Source of the DNA: Zygnema cylindricum
Taxonomy: Eukaryota > Streptophyta > Zygnematophyceae > Zygnematales > Zygnemataceae
NCBI GenBank assembly: GCA_037447655.1
Contig: JBBHKE010001905.1
Coordinates: forward strand, 62,001 to 126,000
Direction: 5' to 3'
DNA length: 64,000 bases
The position numbers were made by a program, and so were the translations under genes. Below the pieces are notes generated by a model. That model searched no databases, was not told the origin of the DNA, and was given only the letters and a program-made list of their open reading frames with translations. Each line of letters starts with the position of its first letter. Positions within the stretch are counted from its first letter, which is position 1. Below, in pieces: positions 1-11,088 of the stretch.

Positions 1-518
1 GTGTGGAAATCGAGCTTATATCAAGACGTTAAATCCCATTCCCACTTGTCGGATTTAATATGCTGATAATAGAAGTGTAGAGGCTACAGCTAAGGGAAGT
101 GTTGAGTTAGTTTTGGATATCAATGGTCACATTGTTAAAAGGTCATTGCATGATTTGTTTTATATTCCTAGATTCAAGAAAAAACTGTTTTCTACCTCAT
201 TAGCCGAGAGTAAGGGCTTTGAGATCTTATAGAAAAATGGAAAGAAAATAGTGAGCAAAGATGGTAGAGTAGCTCTGGTTGGCACAAGAGACCCAAACAT
301 GTTATACTAGATGACCTTGGCTAATGAATTTGATTTTGCGTACTCTAGTGTCTTTCTTGAAATGTTTTGTGGCATAAGAGGCTTGGGCATGTTCACTATG
401 AGAGACTTGATCAGATGATTAAACATAATATGATAAATGGTGTTAACTTGGGACAAAAAGACACACATGTATGTGAGGGGAAGCTTCACAAACATCCCCT
501 ACCTAAAATTGTAGGTAA

Positions 519-654
519 GTGAGCCACGGATTTACTCAAATTTATCCACTCGGATGTTTAGGGACCTTATTAAGTTCCCTCACTCGGTGAGCCACAGATT
601 TACTCCAATTAATCCACTTGGATGTTTAGGGACATTCTAAAGTTCCCTCACTCG
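519..654 (+). repeat. 68-bp tandem duplication inside a copia integrase region
   Basis: Two copies of a 68-bp unit lie head to tail, starting at 519 and 587. Each covers the segment that normally codes for the start of the integrase core (IHSDV-type motif). The copies differ at several bases, so the duplication is not fresh. It helps explain why the reading frame is broken here. Confidence 0.85.
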
Positions 655-655
655 G

Positions 656-1325
656 TGGAAGCAAATATTTGGTCACCTTTACAGATGATTTTTCATGATT
701 CAGCCAAGTTTATTTCATGAAGGAGAAATTTGAGGCACTCACTCACTTCAAACATCACCGAATCTGGACGGAGAAACTTCACGGCAAGCCAATCATCTCT
801 CTCAGGTCTGATAATGGTGGTGAATATAGTTCAAATGCTTTTACAATATATTTGAAAGATAATGGAATCTCTCATCATTTCACGGTTCCCTATACTCCAG
901 AACAAAATGGTATTTTCGAGGGACTTAATCAAACACTCACTGAAAGTGCTAAGTGTATGATGTTGGATAAAGGCATAAATTCTAAATTTTGGGGAGAAGC
1001 TTTTTCTTATGCCTCATATATCAGAAATAGAATAGAAACAATGGTAGTTAAGGAAAAGACACCGTATGAGATATGGACAGGAAAGAAACCAAATATAAGT
1101 CATTTTCGTGTTTTTGAAAGTAAGTGTTTTATTTTAGATAATCTTCCAAATTCCAAACTCATTTTGAAGTTATTAATAGGGATATTTATGGGGTATGATG
1201 ATGAATCGGTTGGATACAGAGTGTATAATACTGAAATAAAATCTCTTCTCATTGTTAGGATTATTCAAGTAAAAGAAGAAAGCAAATTTGTTGATGTATT
1301 TGGTATAACACATTTGGAAAAATAG
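656..1325 (+). pseudogene. Ty1/copia element A: integrase core and C-terminal part
   Basis: This is an integrase (rve-type) segment of a Ty1/copia polyprotein, which would join retrotransposon cDNA to chromosomal DNA. A TDDFS motif near 680 holds the first catalytic Asp, RSDNGGEY the second, and the Glu is kept in NGIFEG. It is followed by the usual FWGEA and TPYEIWTGKKP blocks and the GYDDESVGYRVY block. A TGA interrupts TDDFS, so the longest open stretch starts at 717. Protease-like sequence (1-330) lies upstream and reverse transcriptase downstream, the copia order. The element begins before the window. It is certainly decayed; the copia assignment rests on gene order and motifs. Confidence 0.9.
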
Positions 1326-1457
1326 TTTAAACTCCAAAAACATGCCATTTTAGAGCACATTCCCTTCATGTCTTCGGCCTCCTCTGCCTCCTCTTCGGGT
1401 AGAAAGCCAACTCCACTTACTTTTATGGATGGGCAAACTCTTTCTAGTTTCCGCTCT

Positions 1458-1500
1458 CCTCCACCACCTCCTCCTCCACCTCCTCCCCCTCCCCCTAAGC
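1458..1500 (+). repeat. (CCN)n polyproline-coding simple repeat
   Basis: A CCT/CCA/CCC run codes for about 13 consecutive prolines between the integrase and reverse transcriptase parts of element A. This stretch is a variable linker in copia polyproteins, so the repeat is probably a local expansion with no conserved role. Confidence 0.8.
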
Positions 1501-1680
1501 CTCGGCGCCCTCGCATGGCTTCATCTATTCCAGCTTCGGGTTTTCCAAGGGGAAGACAATAAAGTAGCATCCTCTGAGGTGAACAAGTGGAGCATGCTCT
1601 GATATCAGCCAGCATGAGGGAACCACTCACCATACAAGACGTCTTTTCGGCCATTGAAAAGGAAATTTGGATCTCAACAT

Positions 1681-3192
1681 TGAACGATGAGATGAGATCC
1701 ATCATGGAAGCACAACTTTGGAACTAGTGAAACTACCGCATGATCGGAAGGCGATTGGCTGTAAGTGGGTTTTCAAAGTCAAGCTAAATCCTGACAACTC
1801 TATTGAGTGGTATAAAGCTAGACTTGTTGCTAAAGGTTATCGTCAGAAATAAGGTATTGAATACGAAAAAACCTTTTCACCTGTAGTTCGGTTTCCTACT
1901 ATTAGGATTTTGTTCTCTCTAGGAGCTATTGAGGACATGGAATTACATCAAATGGATGTAAAGACAACCTTTTTGCATGGTGATATAGAGGAAGCCATCT
2001 AACTGAAGCAGCCAGAGATGTATGCAAAAGCAGGAAAAGAAAACTTGGTCTGTAAGCTGTTAAAGTCCTTGTATGGTTTGAAGGAGGCTCCGCGTTAGTG
2101 GAAACTTAAACTTGATGAGTGTCTGACTGGCCTCGGCTTTGTGAGGATCAATTCATATCACGCAATTTATGTCATAACAAGAGAGGATGGAGTGATCAAT
2201 ATTGTTGTCTATGTAGATGATATGTTGTTATTAAGCAAATCAATGAATGAGATTAACAAGATTAAGGCAGCTCTCAATTCCTGTTTGAAATGAAGGATTA
2301 AGGAGAAGCAAAGTATATCCTTGGAATTCAGGTAGAAAGAGACAAAAATAGGAAAATTATTTATTTGACTTAGAGAGAGGTGATTGGAAACATGTTTAAT
2401 GAGTTTGGGATGGCAGAGGCAAAGGGGAGTGCTACCCCCATGGAGTTTAGACAGAAGGTGGAAGGTTTAGAGACAGATGGAGTCTTTATTGAAAACATAT
2501 TGGACTCAGGGGAGGCAGATTTCATGGCCACCATTCCGTACCGGCAGATTGTCACAAGCCTAATTTATTTCATGAACTGCAAAAGGCCTAACATTGTGGC
2601 AGCAGTTGGTGCCTTGAGCTGAAGTTTGCTGAATCCGAGAAAGTCAGATTGGGAAGATGCAAAACGAGTCCTCTGATACCTTGCAGGGACTCGAAATTTG
2701 AGACTCTCTCTCGGTGGAGAAAAAGTTAAAATTCATACTTGGAGCGATGCGAGCTACGGAGATATGCTACGCCGACGCTCGACTTCAAGATTTTTTTTTA
2801 AGATTTGAAGTAGAACTTGCTGCTGGAGCGGCAAGTTTCAAAAAATTACTGCTCAGTCTACAATGGATGCTAAATATATGGCAGCAATCTCAGCTGTCAA
2901 GGAGTTACTGTGGGTAAATTTTCTCCTCCAATAACTTCATTTTATGCATTCTGGATCCCAAGTAGTGTGGTGTGATAATGAGGCAGCTATTGCAATTGCA
3001 TCCAATTCTAGTTATCACTTCAAAAGCAAACATACTGATATAAAGTAACATTTTGTGAGAGAAAAGGTGATGAGTAGAATCTTAAAACTCAGTTATCTAC
3101 CAAACGAAAAGATGGTGGCAGACATGATGACAAAACAACTACCTGTACCCAAATTAAAGTTTTGCGAAAAGACATGTGGTCTTACCGACTGA
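1681..3192 (+). pseudogene. Ty1/copia element A: reverse transcriptase and RNase H
   Basis: This is the reverse transcriptase/RNase H part of element A. The RT catalytic block VYVDDMLLLSKS is intact near 2208-2245. PYRQIVTSLIYFMNCKRP (about 2536-2590) and the RNase H blocks TWSDASYGD and QSTMDAKYMAA follow, with DMMTKQ at the end. Many stops and frame changes interrupt it (for example TAA near 1851, TAG at 2097, and a poly-T slip near 2790), so it cannot make protein. The SKSMNEINKIK block resembles the copia copy at 42221-43783, suggesting the same lineage. It ends at a short polypurine tract at 3209-3215. Confidence 0.93.
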
Positions 3193-3208
3193 TAGAGTCT
3201 AAAGGTTT

Positions 3209-3648
3209 AGGGGAGTGTTGTTTTTGGAAACCTTTAGTCCTCTCTATTCTTTGTGTGCGAGGGAGAGGTCTAGAACTTAGTTGTTTTAGGTGCAGATTGA
3301 GTCTTTGGAAACTTGAATTAGTTTGATTATAGCTTGGTTAGGAGGACACAATTTGAGTTCACTCCCACTACACGTGTCGGTTCGCGGGAAAGTCATTTTT
3401 GTATGATCCGGTTGTTGGATTGCGGATTCACGTCAGGATTAAAGCTACACGTGGACAATTATCTTCTCTAGTGAACGAATATATGCACAACGATCGGAGA
3501 TCGCCGTCATGTTGGGGACAAAAGTTGACTGTACACATTATTGTTTGACGTGGCGGTCAGTTTTTCTATCTAGCTGTAAATACCTAGTGCCGTAGACAGT
3601 TGTCCTTTCATGTGTTAATTTTAGTGTAGACAATTTACCACACTATCA
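3209..3648 (+). mobile_element. Polypurine tract and LTR-like segment shared by copia copies A and B
   Basis: AGGGGAG (3209-3215) is a polypurine tract directly followed by TGTTG at 3216, the usual start of an LTR. The likely end is near 3648 (TATCA), followed by TGGTACGAGG, a poor match to an initiator tRNA-Met primer site. Downstream a gag of the same lineage begins near 3980. The start is well supported; the 3' end is uncertain because no second copy is in view. Confidence 0.55.
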
Positions 3649-3979
3649 GTGGTACGAGGTAGTTCAGCTAGGTTCACTTGTTTATGTGTAGGACTTAGGT
3701 TTTTGAGGAAGGATCTTTTTGTAGTGAAAAAAACTGTGAATGCAGGTTTTGTGTGTTTTTGATTTAATATATCTTTTAGATCTGTGGGCAGAATATTGTA
3801 AAATTATGCATGTGTGTTTTTTTTCATATTGTTTGTATTGCCACTGATTTGTAATTCTAGTGTGTGTCTGGTCTGTGCGTAACTTCATTGTGAAGTTGTG
3901 TATATTCTGGTTTTCTGTGACAGCTCTCTCTCTTTATTTTATTTTATATCATAACAACTGTTACAGCCTCTTCTTCTTC

Positions 3980-5300
3980 TATGGCTGCGGCTGTTACAAA
4001 CCAATAAGTCACTGGCCTGCCCTCACGGATTCCTGTTTTTGATGGCAGGAAATATTTATATTGGGCAAATTTAGTTCAATCATACCTTAGAGAAATTATT
4101 TGATGTGGTCTCTGGATACTTGCCGCAAAGTGATCCAAATTTTGAAAGCAAAAATGAAAGTGCTTTGCAAATGTTAAAATTGCTTATTTGTGAAGATCTT
4201 CACATGACTCATATAACAGTAACTAAAGCATCAGATTTATAGAAAGCTTTAAAAGAGACATGTGAAAGCTAATGAGAAGAATGAAGTGATCACTGCCGAT
4301 AAGATCTGGGATTATAAATATACCGGTGGGGATATGACACAGTATTGTAACGGTCTTAGACTCTTGCTATCAGAAAATGCATGTTTAAGGGGGATATTCC
4401 CCCCTTATTATCAAGCAATGATATTGATGAGGGGGCTTCTTGCGGAATATAAAAAAATCCTCCGATAATCTGAGAAAACTTGAGAAAAGTAAATGGAACA
4501 TATCTATTGTTCAAGAGTTTGTCTTAGAAGAATAGGCAACTTCGTTAGCATTAAACAATGGAAAATCAGCAGTAGTATATAATGCTTAGTCACAGAGGAA
4601 ACACAAATTTTCCAGGAATCCAAATTTTAATCAAAATCAAAATTTTACACAATCCAATAAGTGTGTTTTCTGTTATGGCAGTGGTCATGTATTTCGGCAA
4701 TGTCCTACCTTTATAAAAGCGTGTGAAACAGGTGTGTATCGAGTGGGATGGCGAGTAAGTGGAGTGTTTTCACAACAAAAACCGTCGATTAAAAATGCAA
4801 CATTTTTTGCGAAAGACAACAAATCAAAGGAGGAGCTTCAAGAGGAAACATCAGATAATGTCAAATTTCCACAATCTGACTATGATGAGTTCTTTGCTCT
4901 TGCCAAAGATCTCGTGGAGGGAGACCAAGATCCCGGCTGGATTATGGATTCTTGGAGCTCATCTAACATGTGTGGAAACTGAGCTTATTTCAAGACGTTA
5001 AATCCCATTCCCACTCGTCTAATTTAGTATGCTGATAATAGCAGTGTAGAGGCTACAGCTAAGGGAAGTGTTGAGTTAGCTACTGATATCAATGGTAAGA
5101 TTGTTAAAAGGTCATTGTATTATGTGTTTTATATTCCTAGATTCAAGAAAAAACTGTTTTCTACCTTAGTAGCCGAGAGTAAGGACTTTGAGATCTTACA
5201 GAAAAATGGAAAGAAATAGTGAGCAAAGATGGTAGAGTAGCTCTGGTAGGCACAAGAGACCCAAATATGTTGTACTGGATGACCTTGGCTAACCATTTTA
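3980..5300 (+). pseudogene. Ty1/copia element B: gag, zinc knuckle and protease start, truncated
   Basis: The start codon is at 3980 and the opening resembles the copia gag at 39427 (IPVFDGRKYLYWANLV). A retroviral-type zinc knuckle (CVFCYGSGHVFRQCP, CX2CX4HX4C) lies near 4660-4705, and a protease-like WIMDSWSSSNMC at about 4940-4976, where the usual DSGAS has become DSWSS. From 4971 to about 5295 the DNA matches positions 1-325 of element A. Homology stops abruptly near 5300, so B lost integrase and everything after it. Several stops and frame changes are present. Confidence 0.88.
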
Positions 5301-6330
5301 TAAGACTTCTCGGAACTCCTCTTCTTCTACCCGTTCTTCTGCGGAAATAATGGAAATCCGTGATTTTGGAGCAGCCACATTCAAGGCTCCCGAGTCCAAT
5401 GAGCCTTTTGAATAGCTGACGCAATTGCTCTCTGCCATTTTCACATAATTCACAATAAATTCGGGAGTGTTATTTTCCGTCGCGAGTAATTTCTCCTTGA
5501 GGTGGATCCAATTATCGGGCTATGCATTCAAGAATCCAGTTACTTTTTCCTCCTCCGTCATCACTCTCCTATTGTTAAGTGGCTCCTCAATAATGATATT
5601 GAACCGCTTCATAGCGTTGTCAACACATTCAATGGATTTTATTTTAAATTGCATGAAATCGGAGAACATGTTTTGTCCATTGTTTTGGATTCCACTCTCC
5701 AATTGGAATTCAAACGCCTTTGTATATCCGTGTTTGGTGTTGTGAGTAAGGAAGTGGTCATGCACGGACACGGAACACATTTGCATCAATCCGGTAATGT
5801 CCGCGAGATTCTTTCGCTTCCACGAACGACAAGCCTTCGCATCTCACACCATTGTTTTCTCCTCTCTATTCACTACTAACAAGTCCCCTCACAATCAATT
5901 GAGCTTGAATGTACTTTTTTCCAAGGAGGATAATTCAATTCATTGACAGCTGTATTGTCAGGCATTTTAAACATCTCCGCTCCTCCTTGACTACCCCCTT
6001 CTTAATCGGAATCACCATCAAGCTTTTGTTTCCCCTTCTTATCTTTATATTTCTTCGCCCCCTCATAATCATCAACAACATCCTCTTCATCTTGATTAGG
6101 ACCAGGTTCACCATGAGTTAGTTTCTCAAACCTCCTATCAACGGCTAAAACTATCTCATCAATTGGGCTCATGAAATCCTTTAAATACTTTCACAATTGA
6201 TTGTCAAGCATCAAGCCACCGACACCTCTTTTTTGGTCAAAAGGATCAGGGTAGGAGAACTCAAAGATGACTACGAAAAAAAAACAAACTCCCTTTATCT
6301 TTTGGGAGGGTCTCCGGGATTGGGCAAATA
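5300..6330 (-). pseudogene. Degraded Ty1/copia gag-like sequence, minus strand
   Basis: Reading the minus strand from about 6330 down, long stretches without stops contain FEFSYPDPFD, DRRFEKLTHGE, a lysine/aspartate-rich segment, NYPPWKK, and then a helical region ending MTEEEKVTGFLNA and DNWIHLKEKLLATE. NYPPWKK followed by a helical UBN2-like region is the layout of a copia Gag. Two or three stops and at least two frame changes break it. A primer-binding site just upstream (6430-6440) supports the assignment. It belongs to a different copy from the plus-strand elements A and B. Confidence 0.6.
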
Positions 6331-6429
6331 TTCTTAAAATTTTGAATTGGGGGCAACTAAAAAAGGAGTGTTCTTTCCCCCTATGGCAACAATACTAGCC
6401 ACGACGAGAAAACAATAGAGCTTTATTTA

Positions 6430-6440
6430 CTCCGATACCA
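6430..6440 (-). promoter_or_regulatory. Primer-binding site, initiator tRNA-Met type
   Basis: On the minus strand this reads TGGTATCGGAG, the sequence complementary to the 3' end of initiator tRNA-Met that primes most plant copia elements. It lies upstream of the minus-strand gag remnant, so an LTR should end at about 6442 and extend to higher coordinates. I cannot place the LTR's far end. Confidence 0.6.
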
Positions 6441-6449
6441 AATGAAAGG

Positions 6450-8440
6450 ATCGATATTAAACGTAATGTTCACTATCAAGCAACTATAGCAGCAAAAGCA
6501 ATAAGATCAAATTAACATTACATTGCATTGAACCAACATTGAGAAGATATATCGAATCAAAATTTCTCACACTAATAATAACCAAAATTACAAACCCTTT
6601 AATTTTATTACATAATCTAATTTATTCTTCAATGTATACTTTCAATTGATTGTCTTACATATGTCCATGGCATTCCTTAAATATTACAATAGCCATAACA
6701 CGGCATGTGTGAGCTTGCAGCGCTAAGAAACGTCTTAAAATCTGCCACCCGTCCATTTTAAACAATAGAACACTTTAAATTTCATTAATGATTGATCACA
6801 TTCCAAAACAAGAAGCCAAATGAAAGTATTAGACAAGTCAAAAGTAGTATCGTTCTCAAATAGATCTACGTTTGTTGTAGCCACGAAGTAAAACAACAAA
6901 ATGTGACGCGAAACTTAGGCTACGTCTCCATGTACTTATAACTTAGGGAACTTACTTTGTTTTTTATCGTAGATCTAGAGGACCCAAAATCTAGGTGTCC
7001 CTATGTTTAAGAACGAGATTGTTGCTTAAAGGTGTGTTGATTGCACACGTTGACGATGCTCGTGACGGTTGTCAACGTCTACAACATGTGATGAGGCACG
7101 TTACTTTTTGTAATTCCTTTTGACGTCGCATGTATTTCCGTGACGTTTTAGAGGTACCACCTTCCAATTTGTGCCGTTTCATGGATGAAGAAGGTTCTCT
7201 TACTGTCGGGTCGATAAATGACATTGTTACCTTTAGACCTTTGCAAAACAGAATTCGTACCGAACGAAAAGGGACAAAATAAAGCTAATTGTGTACTTTT
7301 CCTTGTCGTACTAAACGCAAAAGGACAAAACACAACGAATTGTGTAATTTGCGTCGTCCCTTAAATTTGTTTTGAAAATTTTGAAAATTGTTGACACGTG
7401 CGAATTTGTGTTCCTATTTGTATAGCAAAAATACTTTGTTTTAAAAAAAAATGTTGATGTATTTTAAAATAAAGGTTGAAGATGACGTTTTTAGACGTGG
7501 CCGTGGGTCGAAACCCACAAGACGACGACATGTAGAACATTCTAAGTTCGACAATGACGCAAAAAGTGATTCTTTTTTTTCGATTTTTTTGTATGGTTGA
7601 AACTTACGTGGTACGGTGCTAAGTTTTAGAGGAACACGACATAAAATAAAATTTACTTCGGCATATGGAGACATACCCTAACATAAAAGTACTTTCGCAA
7701 AATTGTACGTTAATGTACTTTAGCAATGTATTCTAAAAAGTATTGATGCTAAATCGAACCGATTCCTCGCTCGTTGATTCTTTGAATGAATCATAACAAT
7801 ATGGAATGTTTTATCCCTCGTTTCGTTGTTCGATATATTTTCAAGGGCTAAAGTTGTATTACGTCTTAAAGTTCTACATTTTTCACATTGCTCATATGTG
7901 AAACAAGTTGTTCACACACAATTTGAGTTTACTATTTGGTGTTCTATTTCGAGGAACATGAATTATAATGGCTTGTTTTGTGCACGCGCGCTTAAGAAGA
8001 TTGGCACACACAACTTTGGTTTTGTAAAAAAAATTACATCGAGGTTAAAACAGTGAAAAGACAGATAAGGCTAACATCAAAGGAAAGAAAAACAAAAATC
8101 ATGGGATATGAAGGGAAGTGGTTGTGGATCCGTCATGCATGGAGATGTAAGAATTCAAGAACCCAAAGGAAATAAAAAAAAACACTCCAACCGGAACGAA
8201 TCAACACGTCCTTGCCTTCAATTTCCTGTAATTTCGATGACTGGATTACCCAACCCACACCAGGCTATTAAAGGTGAATTGCTTGAAGTCATCAAAAAAG
8301 GCACACGAAAGATGTCTATGCATTTGTTGAAAGATGTTAATTTTTGGGATGATTCCTCAAATGAGGAAAGCATCGTTATACAAAGTGAAAAATTATTACG
8401 GATATGGGCAGGCACTAGACCCCCATACTAATCTACTACT
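6450..8440. other. AT-rich stretch without a supported gene
   Basis: The first few hundred bases are probably the LTR belonging to the minus-strand copia remnant. No protein family is recognisable in the rest. A 107-codon plus-strand open frame at 8108-8431 has coding-like composition (helical, charged) but no known motif, and it ends just before the pyrimidine tract. Several short sense and antisense frames exist. I see nothing else to support. Confidence 0.5.
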
Positions 8441-8442
8441 TT

Positions 8443-9018
8443 CTTTGTGTGCGTCGCTCTCTCTCTCCGTCTTTCCCTCTCTCTCTCCACCTCACTCTCT
8501 TCCTCCCCCTCTCCCTCCCTCCCAACCTTCTCCCTCCTTCCCTCTCTCCCTCCCTCTCTACCTCTCTCTCCTTTTTTCTCTCCCTTTTCCGCTCTCTCCC
8601 TATCTCTCCCTCTCTCCCTCCCTCTCTCCCTCCCTCTCTCCCTCCCTCCCCCCCTCTCTCTCCCTCTCTCCTTCCCTCCCCCCCTCTCTTCCTCCTCTCT
8701 CCCTCCCTCCATCTCTCTCGCTCCCTCTATCCCTCTCTCTCCCCCTCTCTCCCTTTCTCTCCCACTCTCACACTTTCTCTCTCTCCCTCTCTCTTTCCCC
8801 CTCTCTCACCTCAACTCCCTCTCTCCCTCTCTCTCTCTCCCTCCCTCTCCCTTGTTTCCTCCCTCATCCCTTTTCTCCCTCCCCCTCTTTTTCCCTTCCT
8901 CTTTATTTCTCTCTCTCCCTCTCTCTCCCTCCCTCCCTCCCTCCCTCCCTTCCTCCCTCCCCCCCTCCCTTTCTCTCCCCATCTCTCATCCTCTCCCTAT
9001 CTCTCTCCCTCTCGTTGT
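8443..9018 (+). repeat. 575-bp polypyrimidine tract (CTCTCCCTCC-type)
   Basis: The plus strand is almost purely C and T for about 575 bases, built from CTCTCC, CCTCCCTC and CTTTCTC blocks with only scattered purines. Mirror symmetry over long polypyrimidine runs is the known condition for triplex (H-DNA). All three plus-strand frames are open here (Ser/Leu/Pro-rich) only because stop codons need purines. Confidence 0.95.
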
Positions 9019-9159
9019 TAACCAAATTTGATGACAAAAGTATTTTTCCATTTACCTGTTTCATATTAAGTGTAAGTGTTTCTTTGAAATTACAATTGGA
9101 TTAAAAAACGTACACATTATAATGAGTTCAAAATCACTTACTTAAATAAAATATTTAGA

Positions 9160-10020
9160 GTTTATTCGATTAACATTAGGGTTTTGTATAATAACATGCG
9201 AAAACAAGAAACGTGTAACCCATAAAAAGAAAGGCAGATTACGTTAGGGTTTTTGACATGACAAAGGTATTTCTCATTTGTGATGTTACCAAGAAATATT
9301 TTTTTGTCTTGTGAGCTATTCGAGTTTCTTTTCATGAACCTAGTTATGAATTCTTCATCATTAGGAGTTTCGCATTGAATTTCATTAAAGAACACTTGAA
9401 CATTCTTGTCGTTTTCATTAACCATTTACCATTATAAGTTCAACAGATATCTTAAAAACAATAACCATTTCAAAAGAACTGCTTGGATTTTACTTCAGAT
9501 GTAGTGGCAAAACAAAGAGAAGGCATCACGAAGTGCCAAAAACATTTGGCATCAAAAAGTTTTGGGAAAGAAAAAATCTCAAAGGTTTCATATTTTTTAA
9601 TATTATGACTATTTGTCGTCCACCAAACTCCTTTTACCAAATCACGTTCCACACTTTTAAACATATCCATTTTGCCAACTAACGTATTTTAAAAAATAGC
9701 AATGTCAAACAGCTTTTGTGTCCCTGATATAATTATGTTTTCATAACCAAGAATTCTCAAGTTGTCATTTGAGTTATAAGAATTTTCCTTTTCAGCCCCC
9801 TTAACGTCTTTATCTCGTAAGGTTTTTGCATCGCCACATCTTTGTGTCCACAACTATAATTTTTTCGATTTTGAACTCAATATGGTCCAAGCTTCGTTCA
9901 CTTTCAAGACTTGATCGAAGACGAGACATTAGGCGATTTCCCTGCTTTCCCAAACATAAGAGATTGGTAATGTCATCAAAGGTTAATATGGGGCATTCAT
10001 AATAAGGTGTTTTTATGGCT
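9160..10020 (-). pseudogene. Broken coding-like sequence of unknown family
   Basis: On the minus strand, from about 10020 to 9160, four consecutive coding-like pieces follow one another in changing frames. One contains LTFDDITNLLCLGKQGN and RLRSSLESERSLDHIEFKI; one contains ILGYENIIISGTQKLFDIA; one starts MDMFKSVERDLVKGVWWTT (9670); one starts MVNENDKNVQVFFNEIQCE (9425). The pieces have ordinary amino-acid composition and are separated by single stops or frame changes, as in a decayed gene. I do not recognise the family. It lies 3' of the LRR gene on the same strand but nothing ties it to that gene. Confidence 0.35.
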
Positions 10021-10561
10021 TAAAAAAACCGAAGCCTGAGATATGTTTCAACCAATATGACAACAAACTTATTAGAAAAATATAATGAAGTAATTTTTCC
10101 TTTGTTTGTTTGAAAAAAGCAACAAGTTTAGAATTGTACGTTAGCTACCTAAATAACAAGGTAAATGTAGAAAGTGGCTTGTTTCCGGTTGGGTAAAATG
10201 AGACGTTATCCAATAAATATGATGGGATATTAGATATTTACACATAGCCATAGTGTTTTAATAAACTACATAACACTTTTATATATCCACGCTTAATATT
10301 GTTAGTTGATCAACAGACAAGGTTACATCAACTAAACAAAATTTTGTATCGTCACTATAACATCAATTTCACTTTTTAAATGGAAAACAAATGAGAAAAC
10401 AACTATGTTGTAATACAAAATACGTGGTTATGATATTTAAGGTAGTTTTAAAACTATCAGAGATAATGTAAATGGTTATTCATCAAATTTGCAAAATCAT
10501 TACACACAGTTTTAGATTTCCTAGAAATCCGGGATTCGGCATGTCCCACACTAGGAAAATT

Positions 10562-10632
10562 GAGCCGGTCAGGGCTCGAGCTTAGGACCGTTCACTTCAG
10601 CTGCGAACGCACTACCACTTTGCCACCAGCTC
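10562..10632 (-). other. tRNA-like segment in TRIM LTR, copy 1
   Basis: On the minus strand this 71-nt segment starts GAGCTGG and ends CCGGCTC, which can pair as a 7-bp acceptor stem with one G-U. It has an A-box-like TGGCAAAGTGGTAGTGCG, an anticodon-arm-like hairpin and a B-box-like GCTCGAGCC. The T stem is weaker here than in copy 2. It lies inside an LTR, so I treat it as a tRNA-derived piece captured by the element and not as a tRNA gene. Confidence 0.65.
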
Positions 10633-10810
10633 GATGTAGAGCGACTGTGCCACCAGGTTGATGTAGAGCCTGGCAGGGCCAAACCCATTTATTACGGGCG
10701 GCTTCGAGGATGGATATTACCATTTTCTACCCCGTATTGAACCGGCATTCACGTGCCTATCCAACACCCCCCCTCACGGGGAAGCCGGTCAATCCATCCG
10801 CAATCCCGCT

Positions 10811-10823
10811 GGCTCCGATACCA
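10811..10823 (-). promoter_or_regulatory. TRIM primer-binding site
   Basis: TGGTATCGGAGCC on the minus strand directly follows the LTR end TAACA and matches the initiator tRNA-Met 3'-end complement used by copia and TRIM elements. A related TGGTACAGGAGC follows the other LTR end at 10957. Confidence 0.75.
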
Positions 10824-10875
10824 TGTTAGATTTCCTAGAAATCCGCGATTCGGCATGTCCCACACTGGGAAAAAT

Positions 10876-10949
10876 GAGCCGGCCAGGGCTCGAGCCTGAG
10901 ACCTTTCACTTCAGCTGCGAACGCACTACCACCACTGTGCCACTAGCTC
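10876..10949 (-). other. tRNA-like segment in TRIM LTR, copy 2
   Basis: This is the best-folding copy. GAGCTAG/CCGGCTC form the acceptor stem, TTCGC/GTGAA an anticodon stem with one G-U and a 7-nt loop, and CAGG/CCTG a T stem around CTCGAGC. The D region has a 3-nt duplication (GTGGTGGTAG). The usual T before the anticodon is missing and no CCA or downstream T-run is present, arguing against a working tRNA. Confidence 0.65.
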
Positions 10950-11017
10950 CTGTACCATGTTAGATTTCTTGGAAATCCGGGATTTGGCATATGGGCATGT
11001 CCCACACTACGGAAACT

Positions 11018-11088
11018 GGGCCACCCAGGGCTCGAGCCTCGGACCTTTCACTTCAGCTGTGAACGCACTACCACTGTGCCACCAACTC
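11018..11088 (-). other. tRNA-like segment in TRIM LTR, copy 3
   Basis: Same layout as the other two copies: TGGCACAGTGGTAGTGCG A-box-like block, anticodon-arm-like hairpin and GGCTCGAGCC B-box-like block. The 3' acceptor half has decayed to GGTGGCCC. A 31-bp duplication of the A-box side (CTCTACATCGAGTTGG repeated) lies just upstream. Confidence 0.55.

Noticed and set aside
8334-9104. Three long overlapping Ser/Leu/Pro frames
   Set aside because: All frames are open because the tract has almost no purines and so no stop codons; composition artefact.
10562-11088. Three genuine tRNA genes
   Set aside because: All three lie in LTR copies, lack the conserved T before the anticodon, lack a downstream T-run and differ in stem pairing; better seen as tRNA-derived parts of a TRIM.
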